Below, piece after piece: positions 1-8,915 of a stretch of DNA of 64,000 nucleotides. The notes beneath the pieces are model-generated. The model worked only from the letters and a program-made list of their open reading frames with translations. It searched no databases and was not told the origin of the DNA. The translations under genes were made by a program, and so were the position numbers. How positions within the stretch are numbered: the first letter of the stretch is position 1; each line of letters starts with the position of its first letter. Origin of the DNA: Reyranella sp. (GTDB lineage: Bacteria > Pseudomonadota > Alphaproteobacteria > Reyranellales > Reyranellaceae); NCBI GenBank assembly GCA_019750135.1, contig JAIEOV010000083.1, forward strand, positions 1 to 64,000, read 5' to 3'.

Positions 1-77
1 CCCGGCGACGGAGACTGCGCCTGAGCCATGACCGGCAGCGCAACCAGCGCCGCAGCAGCCATCAAAGCCTTCTTCAT
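1..77 (-). CDS. N-terminus of a secreted protein (partial, runs off window start)
   Basis: Only the first 25 or so codons are present, reading MKKALMAAAALVALPVMAQA and then QSPSP. This is a clean Sec signal peptide: two lysines, an alanine-rich hydrophobic core and a likely cleavage after AQA. An AAGGAG ribosome-binding site sits about 6 nt upstream of the ATG. The mature protein lies outside the window, so its function cannot be stated. Confidence 0.75.
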   Translation of the reverse strand, partial: MKKALMAAAALVALPVMAQAQSPSP

Positions 78-703
78 CAAATTCTCCTTGGTTCGCAGGC
101 CGCTCCGCCGGACATCGGCAGTAGCTGGCCGCGGGCTGAAAAACCGTCCGGACCTTACCCGAGAGCACGGAACCCACGCCACGGGGGCAACTGCCTTGAA
201 CCGATTTGGGCTGTCAGGTGTGGCATGCTGGACACAGCCGCCAACACGCGCTGTGCAAATTCACGACGTTCGCTTCAGCGGTCGTATGTTATCGACAGAA
301 CGCGCCAGCCGAACAGCCGGAGCAAGGCCACCGCTTGCCGTAAAGCCACGGATTGGAGCGGCGCACCAGGGTGACCTGGCGACGCCCCGGATCGAGTCAC
401 CAGACGGCACCCAACTCGCTGGTGCCTCACGAACCACGGCGGCCAGATGCAATTAGGTGCACATCCGGGGCCGACGCAACTCAACGTAAGGTCGTAGTAA
501 GCAACATCATTGCATCTGCAATTCAATCCGCGTCGCAACTGCAGCCTATTCTCCTTGATCGTGCATGAAGCGCTCGATAATCGACATCGCCTTAGAACAA
601 AGGTGCCGGCTTTGGGGGGCCAGCCGCCGATGACCTGTTCGGCGATTCCACACGCATTCCGCGCAATATCGAGGGCAGCAGCGCCAGGCGAGGATCATCG
701 GGC
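78..703. other. 626-bp stretch without a convincing gene
   Basis: Between the signal-peptide gene on the minus strand and the membrane protein at 704, no reading frame looks like a real protein. The open frames here are arginine/proline-rich translations typical of GC-rich shadow frames. I saw no tRNA, no terminator with a T-tract and no repeat. It probably holds the promoters of the flanking genes. Confidence 0.5.
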
Positions 704-1222
704 ATGCGCCGCCGTGCCGATGTGACCGTTGGCCCGAACGTTCTCCACCTCGTGCTGCTCGGATGCGCATTGCCTTGCGCTCGCTACACGCTGAGCGAGA
801 TGCGTCACCGTCCGCTGCCGCGCGGCCGCCTGGCGGCGCCGGCGCTGCTGGCGATGGCCTGTGCCCTGATGTTCCTGCTGTTCCAGCTGGGCTCGCAATG
901 GCCGCCGTGGACATTCCTCGCCGCCCTGGCGGCCGGATTGGCGATCGGCACGGTGCGCGGCTTCACGCTGCAGCTCCAAGTCGATCACATGTTCGACAAG
1001 GTGCGCCTGCCGCGGGCGCGCGGCTCGTTCCTGGTCGCCCTCGTGCTCGTTGCCGCCGTCCTGCTCGAGATCGGCGGCGCCTTCGCCGGGCCGAGCGGAC
1101 AGCCCTTCCGGCTGGTCGCGCCGGAGATTGTCGCCGTCTGCGCCGGCATGTTGGCCGGACGCGCGCTGGCCATTGCGATCCGTTGGCGGGGAGCGCCGCA
1201 TGTCGACCTTCATCGCTTCTAG
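704..1222 (+). CDS. Four-helix membrane protein, paralogue A of a local family
   Basis: The 172-residue product has about four hydrophobic segments (roughly residues 14-32, 45-62, 66-83, 107-125 and a weaker one near 140-160). A conserved central stretch contains RGF, then VDH and VRLPRARGSF. The same pattern (RG, then D, W/F, RLP..R, F) recurs in the products at 1244-1708 and 2543-3061, so the three are paralogues from tandem duplication. The start is uncertain: the ATG at 704 has a distant GAGG, and a GTG lies six codons downstream. I do not recognise the family. Role in the envelope is inferred only from hydrophobicity. Confidence 0.6.
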   Translation: MRRRADVTVGPNVLHLVLLGCALPCARYTLSEMRHRPLPRGRLAAPALLAMACALMFLLFQLGSQWPPWTFLAALAAGLAIGTVRGFTLQLQVDHMFDKVRLPRARGSFLVALVLVAAVLLEIGGAFAGPSGQPFRLVAPEIVAVCAGMLAGRALAIAIRWRGAPHVDLHRF

Positions 1223-1243
1223 AGGGCAACGCGCCGTGACCTC

Positions 1244-1708
1244 GTGCTGAACCTCCTTCATCTCCTCGCCGTGCTGGCGATGGCGGCGTGCCTCTACACC
1301 CTGTGGCGAGAGGCGCGCGGCATCTCGCAGTCACGCGGCCATCTGATGGTACCGCCGCCGCTGGCGTTCGTCTGTGTGCTGATGATGATCGGCCTGACCG
1401 ACCCCGACCAGCAGCAGCCCGACATGCTGCGTCTCGCCATCGCGGTAGGCGCCCTGCTGGGCGCGGCGCGCGGCTGGTTCATGGCCGTCGACATGGACCC
1501 CCTGTGGTCGACCGTGCGGCTGCCGAGCGGCAGGGACGGGTTCTGGCTGGCCATTCTGCTGGCTTTCGCGGTCGTCATCGCAGCCGCGGCGCCGCTGGTC
1601 TCGGCGCACGCCGAGTCGTATGTGCCCTATGCCACGGCGGCCGTGGCGTTCGGTGCGGGCTTCCTGTCGACCCGGGCAGTGACGGTCTATCTGCGAACAC
1701 GCGGCTGA
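1244..1708 (+). CDS. Four-helix membrane protein, paralogue B
   Basis: The 154-residue protein starts at GTG 1244, 21 nt after the previous stop. It begins LNLLHLLAVLAMAACLYTLW, which aligns with residues of paralogue A (NVLHLVLLGCALPCARYTL). Its central motif AARGWFMAVDMDPLW and VRLPSGRDGFW matches the family pattern. About four transmembrane helices are visible. It lies in an apparent co-directional cluster with the MORN protein and paralogue C. There is no recognisable catalytic motif. Function unknown. Confidence 0.65.
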   Translation: MLNLLHLLAVLAMAACLYTLWREARGISQSRGHLMVPPPLAFVCVLMMIGLTDPDQQQPDMLRLAIAVGALLGAARGWFMAVDMDPLWSTVRLPSGRDGFWLAILLAFAVVIAAAAPLVSAHAESYVPYATAAVAFGAGFLSTRAVTVYLRTRG

Positions 1709-1760
1709 CGTTCCGGCCCTCGCCACGTCTGCTACACTCGCCTTCGTGCGGGAGGAATTC

Positions 1761-2546
1761 ATGCTGGTGGTCAGGGTTGCGCTGCTGTCGCTTGCGCTGA
1801 TTGGATCGGCGTCGGCGCAAGGTACCCGGCCTGTTCCCCCGCTGCCGCAGACGCCGCCGCCCGCCCCCGCCCCCACCCCCATGGCGAGCGACGAGCTCGC
1901 CGATCCCACGACCGGCTGCAAGGTCGTGCGGGCCGACAACGAACCCAACATCGGCATCACCTGGTCGGGCGAGTGCTATCACGGCCTGGCCCACGGCCAG
2001 GGCGTGCTGCAGTGGTTGCAAGGCGGCAAGCCGATCGGGCGTTACGAGGGCGAGATGCGGGACGGCATGGCGAATGGGTCGGGCAAGATGAGCTATGCCA
2101 ACGGCATGCGCTACGAGGGCGAATGGCAGAACGGCGAGCGCTCCGGCCGTGGCACCTTCACCTTCGCCAACGGCGCGCGCTACACCGGCGACTTCCGCGA
2201 CAACAAGCCGAACGGACGCGGCACCTATATCTGGCCCAACGGCAACCGCTACGTCGGCGATTTCCGCGACAACCAGCGGACCGGACGTGGCACGCTCTAC
2301 TACGTCAACGGCGATCGATACGAAGGCGACTTCGTCGACGGCAAGGCGCAGGGCCGCGGCATCCGCACCTATGCCAGCGGCGGCCGCTTCGACGGCGAGT
2401 GGCGCGACGACCTGCCCAACGGCTACGGCACGCGCTACGGCGCCGACGGCCAGAGCTACGCCGGCATCTGGCAGAACGGCTGCTTCCGCGACGGCCAGCG
2501 TTGGGCCACCGTCGGCGTCACCGCCCAGCAGTGCGGCTTCCGATGA
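1761..2546 (+). CDS. Secreted MORN-repeat protein
   Basis: The 261-residue protein starts at ATG 1761 behind a strong GGAGGAA site. Residues 1-20 are a signal peptide ending ASA, followed by a short proline-rich linker (PPLPQTPPPAPAP). From about residue 75 onward there are seven or so MORN repeats of the form YEG.W..G...G.G...NG.RY, each about 23 residues. MORN repeats form an extended beta-hairpin array and often bind lipids or other proteins. Here the protein is probably periplasmic. The stop codon overlaps the ATG of the next gene by 4 nt, implying co-translation with membrane paralogue C. A second MORN protein is encoded at 37688-38569. Confidence 0.85.
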   Translation: MLVVRVALLSLALIGSASAQGTRPVPPLPQTPPPAPAPTPMASDELADPTTGCKVVRADNEPNIGITWSGECYHGLAHGQGVLQWLQGGKPIGRYEGEMRDGMANGSGKMSYANGMRYEGEWQNGERSGRGTFTFANGARYTGDFRDNKPNGRGTYIWPNGNRYVGDFRDNQRTGRGTLYYVNGDRYEGDFVDGKAQGRGIRTYASGGRFDGEWRDDLPNGYGTRYGADGQSYAGIWQNGCFRDGQRWATVGVTAQQCGFR

Positions 2547-3061
2547 CATTGGTCGCCAATGTCTATCTCACGCATGCCCTGATGCTGTTGTGTGCGCTCG
2601 CCGCAGCCTGGGCGGCGCTGCCCGAAAGCAGCGGTCGCGCCGTTCCGCAATGGCGGCCCGCCGTGACGGCGCTGCTGGCGGCGGTGTCTGCGCTTTCGCT
2701 GATCGCCTATCCGACGTGGGGCGAGCTCAAGAATCCCGGCCTCTGGATGGTCGCCATTATTGCCGCCCTTGCCGGGGCGGCGCGCGGCTACTGGCTGCGG
2801 ATCTATGTCGACCACGGCTGGCGCTTGATCCGGCTGCGCAAGGCCCGCGACTGTTTCGTCGTCGCCGTCGCAATGGTCGGCCTGGCGCTGATCGAGATCG
2901 CCCTCGCCGCGATCGGCCCCGCCAGCCAGCCGACGATGGAACTCGGCCTGACCGTGACCGCCTCCTTCCTGGTCGGCCGCTCGGCTGCCGTGCAGTTGCG
3001 CGCCCGCCACGAGCCGCAGACGGACCTGCACGACAGCCCGGCGCCGATGGCCGAAGGATAG
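2543..3061 (+). CDS. Four-helix membrane protein, paralogue C
   Basis: The 172-residue product starts at ATG 2543, overlapping the MORN gene stop as ATGA. It has four predicted helices and the family motif AARGYWLRIYVDHGW followed by RLRKARDCFVVA, clearly related to paralogues A and B upstream. A polar tail (about residues 150-172) follows the last helix. The overlap with the MORN gene suggests the two products are made together. The family is not recognised and no enzymatic motif is visible. Confidence 0.65.
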   Translation: MTLVANVYLTHALMLLCALAAAWAALPESSGRAVPQWRPAVTALLAAVSALSLIAYPTWGELKNPGLWMVAIIAALAGAARGYWLRIYVDHGWRLIRLRKARDCFVVAVAMVGLALIEIALAAIGPASQPTMELGLTVTASFLVGRSAAVQLRARHEPQTDLHDSPAPMAEG

Positions 3062-3137
3062 CGGCCGTGCAGTTCGCCGCTGCAAATTCGCGGTGCGCAG
3101 GCTATCCTGCCGCACGTCGACCCGGAGCCTCCGTGAC

Positions 3138-3416
3138 ATGCCGACCCAGCCGAGCCTGATCATGATCCAGTTCCTGCAGTGGGTGGCCGATCGGCCACGC
3201 AGCCGCGAGGACGTCATGGACGCCTGGCGCAGCTCCTGCCCGCGCTTTCCGGTGTGGGAGGACGCGCGCGCCGACGGGCTGATCCGCCAGTCCGGCGGCG
3301 ACCGCGGCGAGCATCGCGTTGAACTGACCGAACGTGGCAAGGCGGCGCTGCGCCGCGCCGATATCCGGCCGCGCCCGACGCGCGCTCAGCCGGCGGCCAG
3401 CGGATCGGGACCGTAG
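3138..3416 (+). CDS. Small winged-helix-like protein
   Basis: The 92-residue protein starts at ATG 3138 with a GGAG about 10 nt upstream. Residues 8-75 read like a compact winged-helix domain: FLQWVADRPRSREDVMDAW, then WEDARADGLI and a basic beta-wing LTERGKAALRRA, as seen in PadR/MarR-like folds. The C-terminal 15 residues are basic and proline-rich. The 3' end overlaps the convergent DUF805 gene by 31 nt. DNA binding is inferred from fold appearance only. Confidence 0.55.
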   Translation: MPTQPSLIMIQFLQWVADRPRSREDVMDAWRSSCPRFPVWEDARADGLIRQSGGDRGEHRVELTERGKAALRRADIRPRPTRAQPAASGSGP

Positions 3417-3766
3417 TCGTTCGGGCCGGCCGTGCCGCGCAGGAAGCCGCACTCGATCAGGTACCACAGCCCGCCGATAACCGGCACGAAGACGATCAGC
3501 ACCCACCAGCCGCTCTTGTTGCGGTCCTGATAGCGCTTCACCGCGACGGCGATGGAGATCCAGAAGGCGACGACGAAGAAAATGAAGAGCACGACGCTCG
3601 CGATCGGCCCCATCGCCGCTGCCATCCGTTCAGGATCGCCCGACATGGCAGCGCCGCCGAAGATCGCGGCAAAGAGGATCACTTCCACGACAAGGATTCC
3701 GAGTGCCACGAGCCACCACTTGGCGCGGTTGGCCCGTCCCTGAAAGCCGAACAGCAGATTTGCCAT
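3386..3766 (-). CDS. DUF805 family inner-membrane protein
   Basis: The 126-residue product begins MANLLFGFQGRANRAKWW, the usual DUF805 opening (F..GR..R..FW). Three to four transmembrane helices follow. The family signature VKRYQDRNKSGWW lies at about residues 77-89, and a short tail ends NDYGPDP. DUF805 proteins are widespread small inner-membrane proteins of unknown function. The gene diverges from the AI-2E family transporter gene at 3860. Length is typical for the family. Confidence 0.85.
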   Translation of the reverse strand: MANLLFGFQGRANRAKWWLVALGILVVEVILFAAIFGGAAMSGDPERMAAAMGPIASVVLFIFFVVAFWISIAVAVKRYQDRNKSGWWVLIVFVPVIGGLWYLIECGFLRGTAGPNDYGPDPLAAG

Positions 3767-3859
3767 GTGTCATCTCCCCCGAGGCTTGAGCGGGCAGGTG
3801 CGGCACCGCGCTTCTTTCTTGGGGCGGCGCGACCGTGCCTCAGGGTACTATAAGCAGCC

Positions 3860-4903
3860 ATGACCCTCCAGCGCGCCGCCCTCTGGGCCATCGTTGTTGC
3901 GGCCACGATGTACCTTCTCGTGGCGGGGCGCGGACTGCTCCTGCCGTTCGTGCTGGGCATCGTGCTCTGGTACATGGTCGACGCATTGGCCGATGCCTTC
4001 GAGCATCCGCGCATCGGCCGCCTCCGCCTGCCGCGCCCGCTCGCGCTGGTGGCGGCGGTCTGCATCATGGGCGGGCTCCTGTGGGTGGTCGGCCGAACCA
4101 TCGGGCGCAACGTCACCGCCGTCATCGCCGCCGCGCCCAACTACGAAGGCCGCCTGCAGAACCTGATCAACGAGGGCGCGCGACTGGTCGGCGTCGAGCA
4201 GGCGCCGACCATCGGCGAGCTGTTCGACCGCATCAGCCTCGCCGACACGCTGAGCAGCATCGCCACGGCGGCCGCCTCGTTGGTGAGCGTGGCCGGCATC
4301 GTGGTGATCTACGCCGGCTTCCTGTTCGTCGAGCAGGTGCGGTTCCGCCGCAAGCTCCTGATCGTGCTGGGCTCGGGCCAGAACCACGAGCGTGTCGAGG
4401 CCGTGCTCGACCAGATCGACCATGACATTCGCGTCTACATCCGCATCAAGACCACGCTGGCAGTGATCACCTCGGCGCTGGCCTACAGCGTGATGGCCTC
4501 GGTCGGGGTCGACTTCGCCGCCTTCTGGGCCGTCATGGTGTTCTTCTTCTATTACATTCCGACCGTGGGCTCGATTCTCGCCATTCTCTCGCCCGCCGTG
4601 CTGACGCTGGTGCAGTTCGACAACCTGACGCCCTTCCTGATCGTGCTCCTGGTCTTCGGCACCATCCAGATCGTGACGGCCAACGTCGTCGAGCCTGCCA
4701 TCATGGGCAGCACGCTCAACCTCTCGCCGCTGGTGGTGATCGTCTCCCTGATGGTATGGGGCACGATCTGGGGAGTCGTCGGCATGTTCCTGTGCGTGCC
4801 CATCACCGTCGTCAGCCTGATCGTGCTGGCCCAGTTCGAAACCACGCGGCCGATCGCCGTGCTGCTGTCTTCCGACGGCAAGATTCCGGAGCCGCGGCGA
4901 TGA
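3860..4903 (+). CDS. AI-2E family (PerM/YhhT-type) permease
   Basis: The 347-residue polytopic protein matches the AI-2E transporter family. There are two helices at the N-terminus (residues 7-45), a pair near 55-75, a long amphipathic periplasmic stretch (about 85-150), and the characteristic C-terminal helical bundle containing FFYYIPTVGSILA and an NVVEPAIMGSTLNLSPL motif. Family members export autoinducer-2, ions or other small molecules, so the substrate here is unknown. An upstream TACTATAAG may be a -10 region. The stop overlaps the next gene by 4 nt. Confidence 0.85.
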   Translation: MTLQRAALWAIVVAATMYLLVAGRGLLLPFVLGIVLWYMVDALADAFEHPRIGRLRLPRPLALVAAVCIMGGLLWVVGRTIGRNVTAVIAAAPNYEGRLQNLINEGARLVGVEQAPTIGELFDRISLADTLSSIATAAASLVSVAGIVVIYAGFLFVEQVRFRRKLLIVLGSGQNHERVEAVLDQIDHDIRVYIRIKTTLAVITSALAYSVMASVGVDFAAFWAVMVFFFYYIPTVGSILAILSPAVLTLVQFDNLTPFLIVLLVFGTIQIVTANVVEPAIMGSTLNLSPLVVIVSLMVWGTIWGVVGMFLCVPITVVSLIVLAQFETTRPIAVLLSSDGKIPEPRR

Positions 4904-6111
4904 GATGGCCGGCCTTCTTCGCGACGCTCGCCGCCACCCTCACGGTGGCACAGGCGCAGACGCAGACACCGCCGGCCGAGCCCGCCGCGCCGGCCCAGCC
5001 GCCCGGCCTGCAGGTGATGTACTCCTGCCCTGGCGGGAGCGACTTCTCCGCCGCCTTCTCCAAGGACGGCGACCTCGCCACGATCAGCGTGCCGGGCCAG
5101 CCGGAAGTCGAGCTATCGCGCCAGCCGTCGGGATCGGGTTTCTCATTCGGCGATTCCTACTACGAATTGCGCGGCCGCGGCCGCGAGGCCACCTTGACCG
5201 CCGGCGGCCGCTCGATCCGCTGCCATGCGATCGGTCGGCCGGGCGAGCCGCCGCGCACGTATCAGGGCGGCGGTCTCACCATCACCCTGTTCCCCGACGG
5301 CATCTTCCGCCTGCGCGACCGCAGCGGCGCCAGCGAGACCGTCGATCTCGGCCAATGGGCGCAGGAGGTCGATGGCGGCGTGCGCCTGGTGTTGCGCGGC
5401 GGCGCGGTTCCGCGGCGCGTCTTCCGCGAGGCCAATCGCGACAGGCTGATCGCCGAGAACGGCAGCGAGCTCGAGCGCGCCGCCACCGCCGATCCGATCG
5501 ACGACCGCTTTCGCCTGAGTGGCCTCTATCGCGACACGCAGACCGGCGGCCTGTTCACCGAGTGCCTGACCGGCCGCACCTTCGAACTGGCGCCGGGCGG
5601 CGCCGAACCCGATCTCGAACGCGCCTGGACCGAGGCCACGCCCTCCAAGGAAGCGCAGCTCCATGTCGAGATCGTCGGCCGCTTCGCCCCGGGCGAGATC
5701 AAGGCCGAACGATTCCTGAGCCTCAAGCGCGATGGCGCCTGCCCGCCGCTGGCGCCGCGCAGCTCGGCGCTGCGCGACACCGAATGGCGGGTGCTCGAGA
5801 TCGACGGCGAAAAACCGGTCTATGACGACTGGCGGCAACGGCCGCGGTTGCGGCTCGACGATGACGGCAAGTTCAGCGGCTCGACCGGTTGCAACGCGCT
5901 GACCGGCAGCTACCAGCTCGATCCCGACGGACTGCGCTTCGAGCCGGCGGCAACGACCTTGGCCGCCTGCACGCCGACGTTGGCCGCCGCCGAGAAGCGC
6001 TTCCTCGACGCGCTGACTGCCGTGCGCGAAGCGCAGCTCGCCGGCACCACTCTCGATTTGACCGACGCCGCCGGCAAACGCCGCCTCCGCCTCGAAGCGC
6101 GCGGGCGGTAG
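4900..6111 (+). CDS. Secreted META-domain (HslJ-like) protein
   Basis: The 403-residue product starts at ATG 4900, overlapping the AI-2E gene stop. Residues 1-21 are a signal peptide ending AQAQ, followed by a TPPAEPAAPAQPP linker. The C-terminal 110 residues form a META domain: DTEWRVLEIDGEKP, then STGCNALTGSY and a TLAACTPTL segment, the classic HslJ pattern. The central 250 residues look like beta-rich repeats with paired cysteines, including a MliC-like stretch (YSCPGG ... DSYYELRGRGREATL). The protein is likely periplasmic and may act in envelope stress or lysozyme resistance, which is an inference. Confidence 0.75.
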   Translation: MRWPAFFATLAATLTVAQAQTQTPPAEPAAPAQPPGLQVMYSCPGGSDFSAAFSKDGDLATISVPGQPEVELSRQPSGSGFSFGDSYYELRGRGREATLTAGGRSIRCHAIGRPGEPPRTYQGGGLTITLFPDGIFRLRDRSGASETVDLGQWAQEVDGGVRLVLRGGAVPRRVFREANRDRLIAENGSELERAATADPIDDRFRLSGLYRDTQTGGLFTECLTGRTFELAPGGAEPDLERAWTEATPSKEAQLHVEIVGRFAPGEIKAERFLSLKRDGACPPLAPRSSALRDTEWRVLEIDGEKPVYDDWRQRPRLRLDDDGKFSGSTGCNALTGSYQLDPDGLRFEPAATTLAACTPTLAAAEKRFLDALTAVREAQLAGTTLDLTDAAGKRRLRLEARGR

Positions 6112-6170
6112 GGCTCATGCTCTTCCGGACCGCGCGCGTCGGACGCGCGCGGCCCGGAAGACTATGAGCC
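6112..6170. repeat. Intergenic palindrome, family 1 copy
   Basis: Two near-complementary arms, GGCTCATGCTCTTCCGG... and its complement ending CCGGAAGACTATGAGCC, with a GC-only core of alternating CG. It lies just after the META gene stop. The same outer arm (CTCATGCTCTTCCGGACCG) recurs at 50734. No T-tract follows, so it is better read as a REP-like element than an intrinsic terminator, although the RNA hairpin could still protect transcript ends. Confidence 0.7.
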
Positions 6171-6186
6171 CGCGGTCTGGCAAGAG

Positions 6187-7673
6187 CTAAGGCTCCGCTG
6201 TCGGGTCGGCGCGCAGGACGAGCGCTTGCCCGTCAACGCCGATGCTGAGGAACGGCATACTGATGCGCGGCAGGCCGGAATCGGCGTCGCCCGCGAACTC
6301 GCGGTCGAGATCGTCGAACAGCCGCATGTAGAGCTTCCATTCGACCATGTCGGGCTCGATCGGCACGCGCACGGCTTCGCGCCAGTCGAGCGCGCGCACG
6401 CCGCTCTTCACCGCCGTCTCGCTCGGTTTGTCGCGCACCAGCGTCGCCTCGAAGCGGCCGATCGTTGCCGTGCGCGCGCTGCGCATCACCGGCCGGGCGA
6501 TCACGGCGATGCAGACCTGTCCGGGTTCCTCCGCGGGGACGAATTCGACCGAGCCGGCGTTCATCGTCGGGTCGCTGACGTCTTCCTGCCAGCCCAGCCG
6601 CTCGACGATGACCACACGCTGGCGTTCCTTGTCGAAACGCCAGCCGGCCGGCGGGTCGAAGCAGCGGCGCACCGTGCGCGTCTCGCCGGGCGGCGCGCGC
6701 GACAGGATCTCGGGCGACACAAGGGTGTTGGACTCCAACGTCGTCGTGACCACGCGCTGGTCGAAGGCGAACGAGCCCGGCCGGTCGGGCAGCACGGTGA
6801 ACAGCAGCTGGAACAGCACCGTGCGCGAGCCGCGCCTGAGCGACAGCGTGGCGGCCGCGAAGCTGGTGCGCCGCGCGTCGGTTGGGAAGGCAGCGCGCGG
6901 CACCGCGAAGCGCAGTCGCTCGGGCGTCACCGTGGCCTGTCCGCGCCACGCGCCGATCGACAGCACAGGCGGCGGCCTGCCGGCGGAGGCGAGGTGCGAG
7001 CCCACGATCTCGATCTGCAAGGGCGGATCGTCATCGCCTGACGCGGTGAAATCCGGCGCATAGCGCGGCACCGCCTGTGCAGTCGACTGGGACGTCGGTC
7101 CACCCGGGCTGTCGAGCCGCAATGCGCCCTGCGGCGCCGCTCCGGGCGCGCCGGGGGCGAGCGTGAGTTCGCCGGTGCGCGGCGCGGCGGCACGAAGCGT
7201 GGCGTATAGGACAGGATGAGCGGCGCCGCCTCGGCAGCCAGACGCTCGAGCCGTGCCGCGGCCGGCAAGGCGGCCTTGTGGGCGGCGAGCCGCGCGCCTT
7301 CGCCCGGTCTGTCGAGCGCCTCCTTGAGGGCAGCGTTCAGCGCATCGATTTCGCCGAACGCCTGACGCCTGAAGGCCGGCAGTTGGTCGAAGGCACGATC
7401 GCTGTCTGAGTCCGAGCGCACCGCCAATGCATCGAACAACAGGCTGGCAGTGCGGAAGTCGGACAGCAGGCCGATCCGGGCTTCGCTGTCGGCGCGAGCC
7501 TGCAGGCTGGCGCGCTCGGTGCGCAGCACGGCAATCTTCTCCTCGACTGTCGGACCGCTCGCCGGCATCTCCTCGCGCACGACCGCGAAGACGGCGGCCG
7601 CCGCAACAAAGGCGACGACGACGAGCACGCCCAGCACACGGCGCAGGGGTATCGAACGGGGGGCTGCGGCCAT
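6187..7673 (-). pseudogene. Membrane-anchored protein, apparently frameshifted
   Basis: Two overlapping frames look like halves of one gene. The 5' half (from ATG 7673) encodes a basic start, one transmembrane helix at residues 11-30 and a long alpha-helical region rich in Ala/Leu/Arg. After about 7215 its translation turns into arginine-proline nonsense. In the other frame, coding quality begins upstream of about 7210 (LYATLRAAAPRTGELTLAPG) and continues to the stop at 6187 as a beta-rich domain with one conserved-looking cysteine pair. The second frame has no good start: its first possible one is a TTG at 7122 inside the domain linker. I infer a single protein of about 490 residues with a 1-nt indel near 7190-7215, either a real mutation or a sequence error. 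Function is unknown. Confidence 0.6.
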
Positions 7674-7761
7674 GCGGCGGGTTCTAGCATGGTCTTCGTT
7701 GGGCGCGCGGCGCCCCAGTGCCGCGTCTTCTGCTGCAACAACATGACCTGATGCAGCCGGA

Positions 7762-7806
7762 CCTGCCTGCGCGAAGCCGACGCGGCTTCGCTTCGGCGAA
7801 GGCAGG
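7762..7806. repeat. Intergenic palindrome with nested hairpin
   Basis: The core arms GCGAAGCCG and CGGCTTCGC are separated by ACG. The outer arms CCTGCC and GGCAGG extend the structure. It lies just downstream of the universal stress gene (minus strand). No T-run follows on either strand, so it is more REP-like than a standard terminator. Confidence 0.6.
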
Positions 7807-7815
7807 GGCCGGCAG

Positions 7816-8622
7816 TCAGTACGAGAACAGGACCGGCAGGGTCGAATTGAGAATGAGATGGCGGGTCATGCCGCCGAAGATCATCTGGCGAAGCCGACTC
7901 TGCGTGTAGGCGCCCTTGACGATCAGGTCGGCGCCGCCGCCGACCGCTGTGTCGACGATGGTCTGGCCGGCCGAACGATTGCCCGGCTTGACGTGCTGGC
8001 TGGTGACGTTGAGCCCGTGGCTCCTGAGCGATTCCGCGATCTCGGCCGCACTCGGTCCCGGCACCATGGCGCCGTCGACGCTCAGCACATCGATCGATTC
8101 GGCGCCGCTCAGCACGGGCATGGCGAGCGAAATCGCCCGCGCGCTCTCCGTCGAGCCATTCCAGGCGAACAGGACGCGCTTGCCGACCATGCCGCCGAAG
8201 CCCGGCGGCACAACCAGGACCGGCCGGCCGGAATCGAACAGCGCGGTCTCGAACACGCTCTCTGGCATCTTGGGCAAGGCGCCGGGCTGCGGCATGACGA
8301 TCAGATCGTAGGCCCGGCCGATCGTGCCGATGGCGGTCGGGCCGCTGTCGTCGGCCGAGCGCCATTCCGAATTGAGCCCAGCCGAGCGCTGCTCGAAAGC
8401 CTGCTTCACGGCCGCCACGCGCTGGCGTTCCTCGGCGTCCTCGGCCAGGCCGCCGCCGATCGGCGCGCCCATGCCCGCATCGGCCCAGGCCATGCTCATG
8501 ACGCCGTACGAAGGCGGCTCCAGGCCGACCAGCTTGGCGTCGAAGGTCCGCGCGAGCTTCGCGGCGAGATCAAATGCCGACGGGTCTTCTGCCGTCCAGG
8601 CCATTGTCAGAATTGACTTCAT
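7816..8622 (-). CDS. Universal stress protein with tandem UspA-like domains
   Basis: The 268-residue protein opens MKSILTMAWTAEDPSAFDLA, a typical UspA first strand and helix. A second UspA-like half begins near residue 165 (KRVLFAWNGSTESARAI). The ATP-binding style motif G.GG.....G.(9)GS/T is incompletely visible: the second half has GGGADLIVKGAYTQSRLRQMIFGGMTRHLI, in which the usual GS(V/T) is replaced by GGMTR. Such proteins accumulate under starvation or oxidative stress. The gene diverges from the pilin cluster at 8916. Confidence 0.85.
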   Translation of the reverse strand: MKSILTMAWTAEDPSAFDLAAKLARTFDAKLVGLEPPSYGVMSMAWADAGMGAPIGGGLAEDAEERQRVAAVKQAFEQRSAGLNSEWRSADDSGPTAIGTIGRAYDLIVMPQPGALPKMPESVFETALFDSGRPVLVVPPGFGGMVGKRVLFAWNGSTESARAISLAMPVLSGAESIDVLSVDGAMVPGPSAAEIAESLRSHGLNVTSQHVKPGNRSAGQTIVDTAVGGGADLIVKGAYTQSRLRQMIFGGMTRHLILNSTLPVLFSY

Positions 8623-8772
8623 GACATGCCTCCCCTGTGTTGATGCACGATATCACGGGCTTGGATCGCATTGGGCCTGCAAAAGTACAGCCCACGGAAC
8701 GTTCAGCGCCATGACGAAGTTGATACAATTATAGCGTTGAGAGGCCATGCGTTATCAATATGTTAAGCCTCA

Positions 8773-8814
8773 GACCTCAACCATTTAATGAGGTCAGGGA
8801 CGCATAAACGTCCC
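8773..8814. promoter_or_regulatory. Two tandem hairpins in the leader upstream of the pilin genes
   Basis: GACCTCA (8773-8779) pairs with TGAGGTC (8789-8795), and GGGACG (8797-8802) pairs with CGTCCC (8809-8814), separated by only one base. They lie about 100 nt before the first pilin start, in a locally AT-rich stretch. They could form an RNA leader structure or a terminator/attenuator. No function is proven. Confidence 0.45.
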
Positions 8815-8915
8815 AGCGTTCGGGTCAGTCGCTTCATTGGTCCCCAGAACCGTGGGGCGAAGGGCAAGAGCGCCGATCAAGGCCAGAAGAACGTTCTTTT
8901 CTTTGGAGATTCCCA

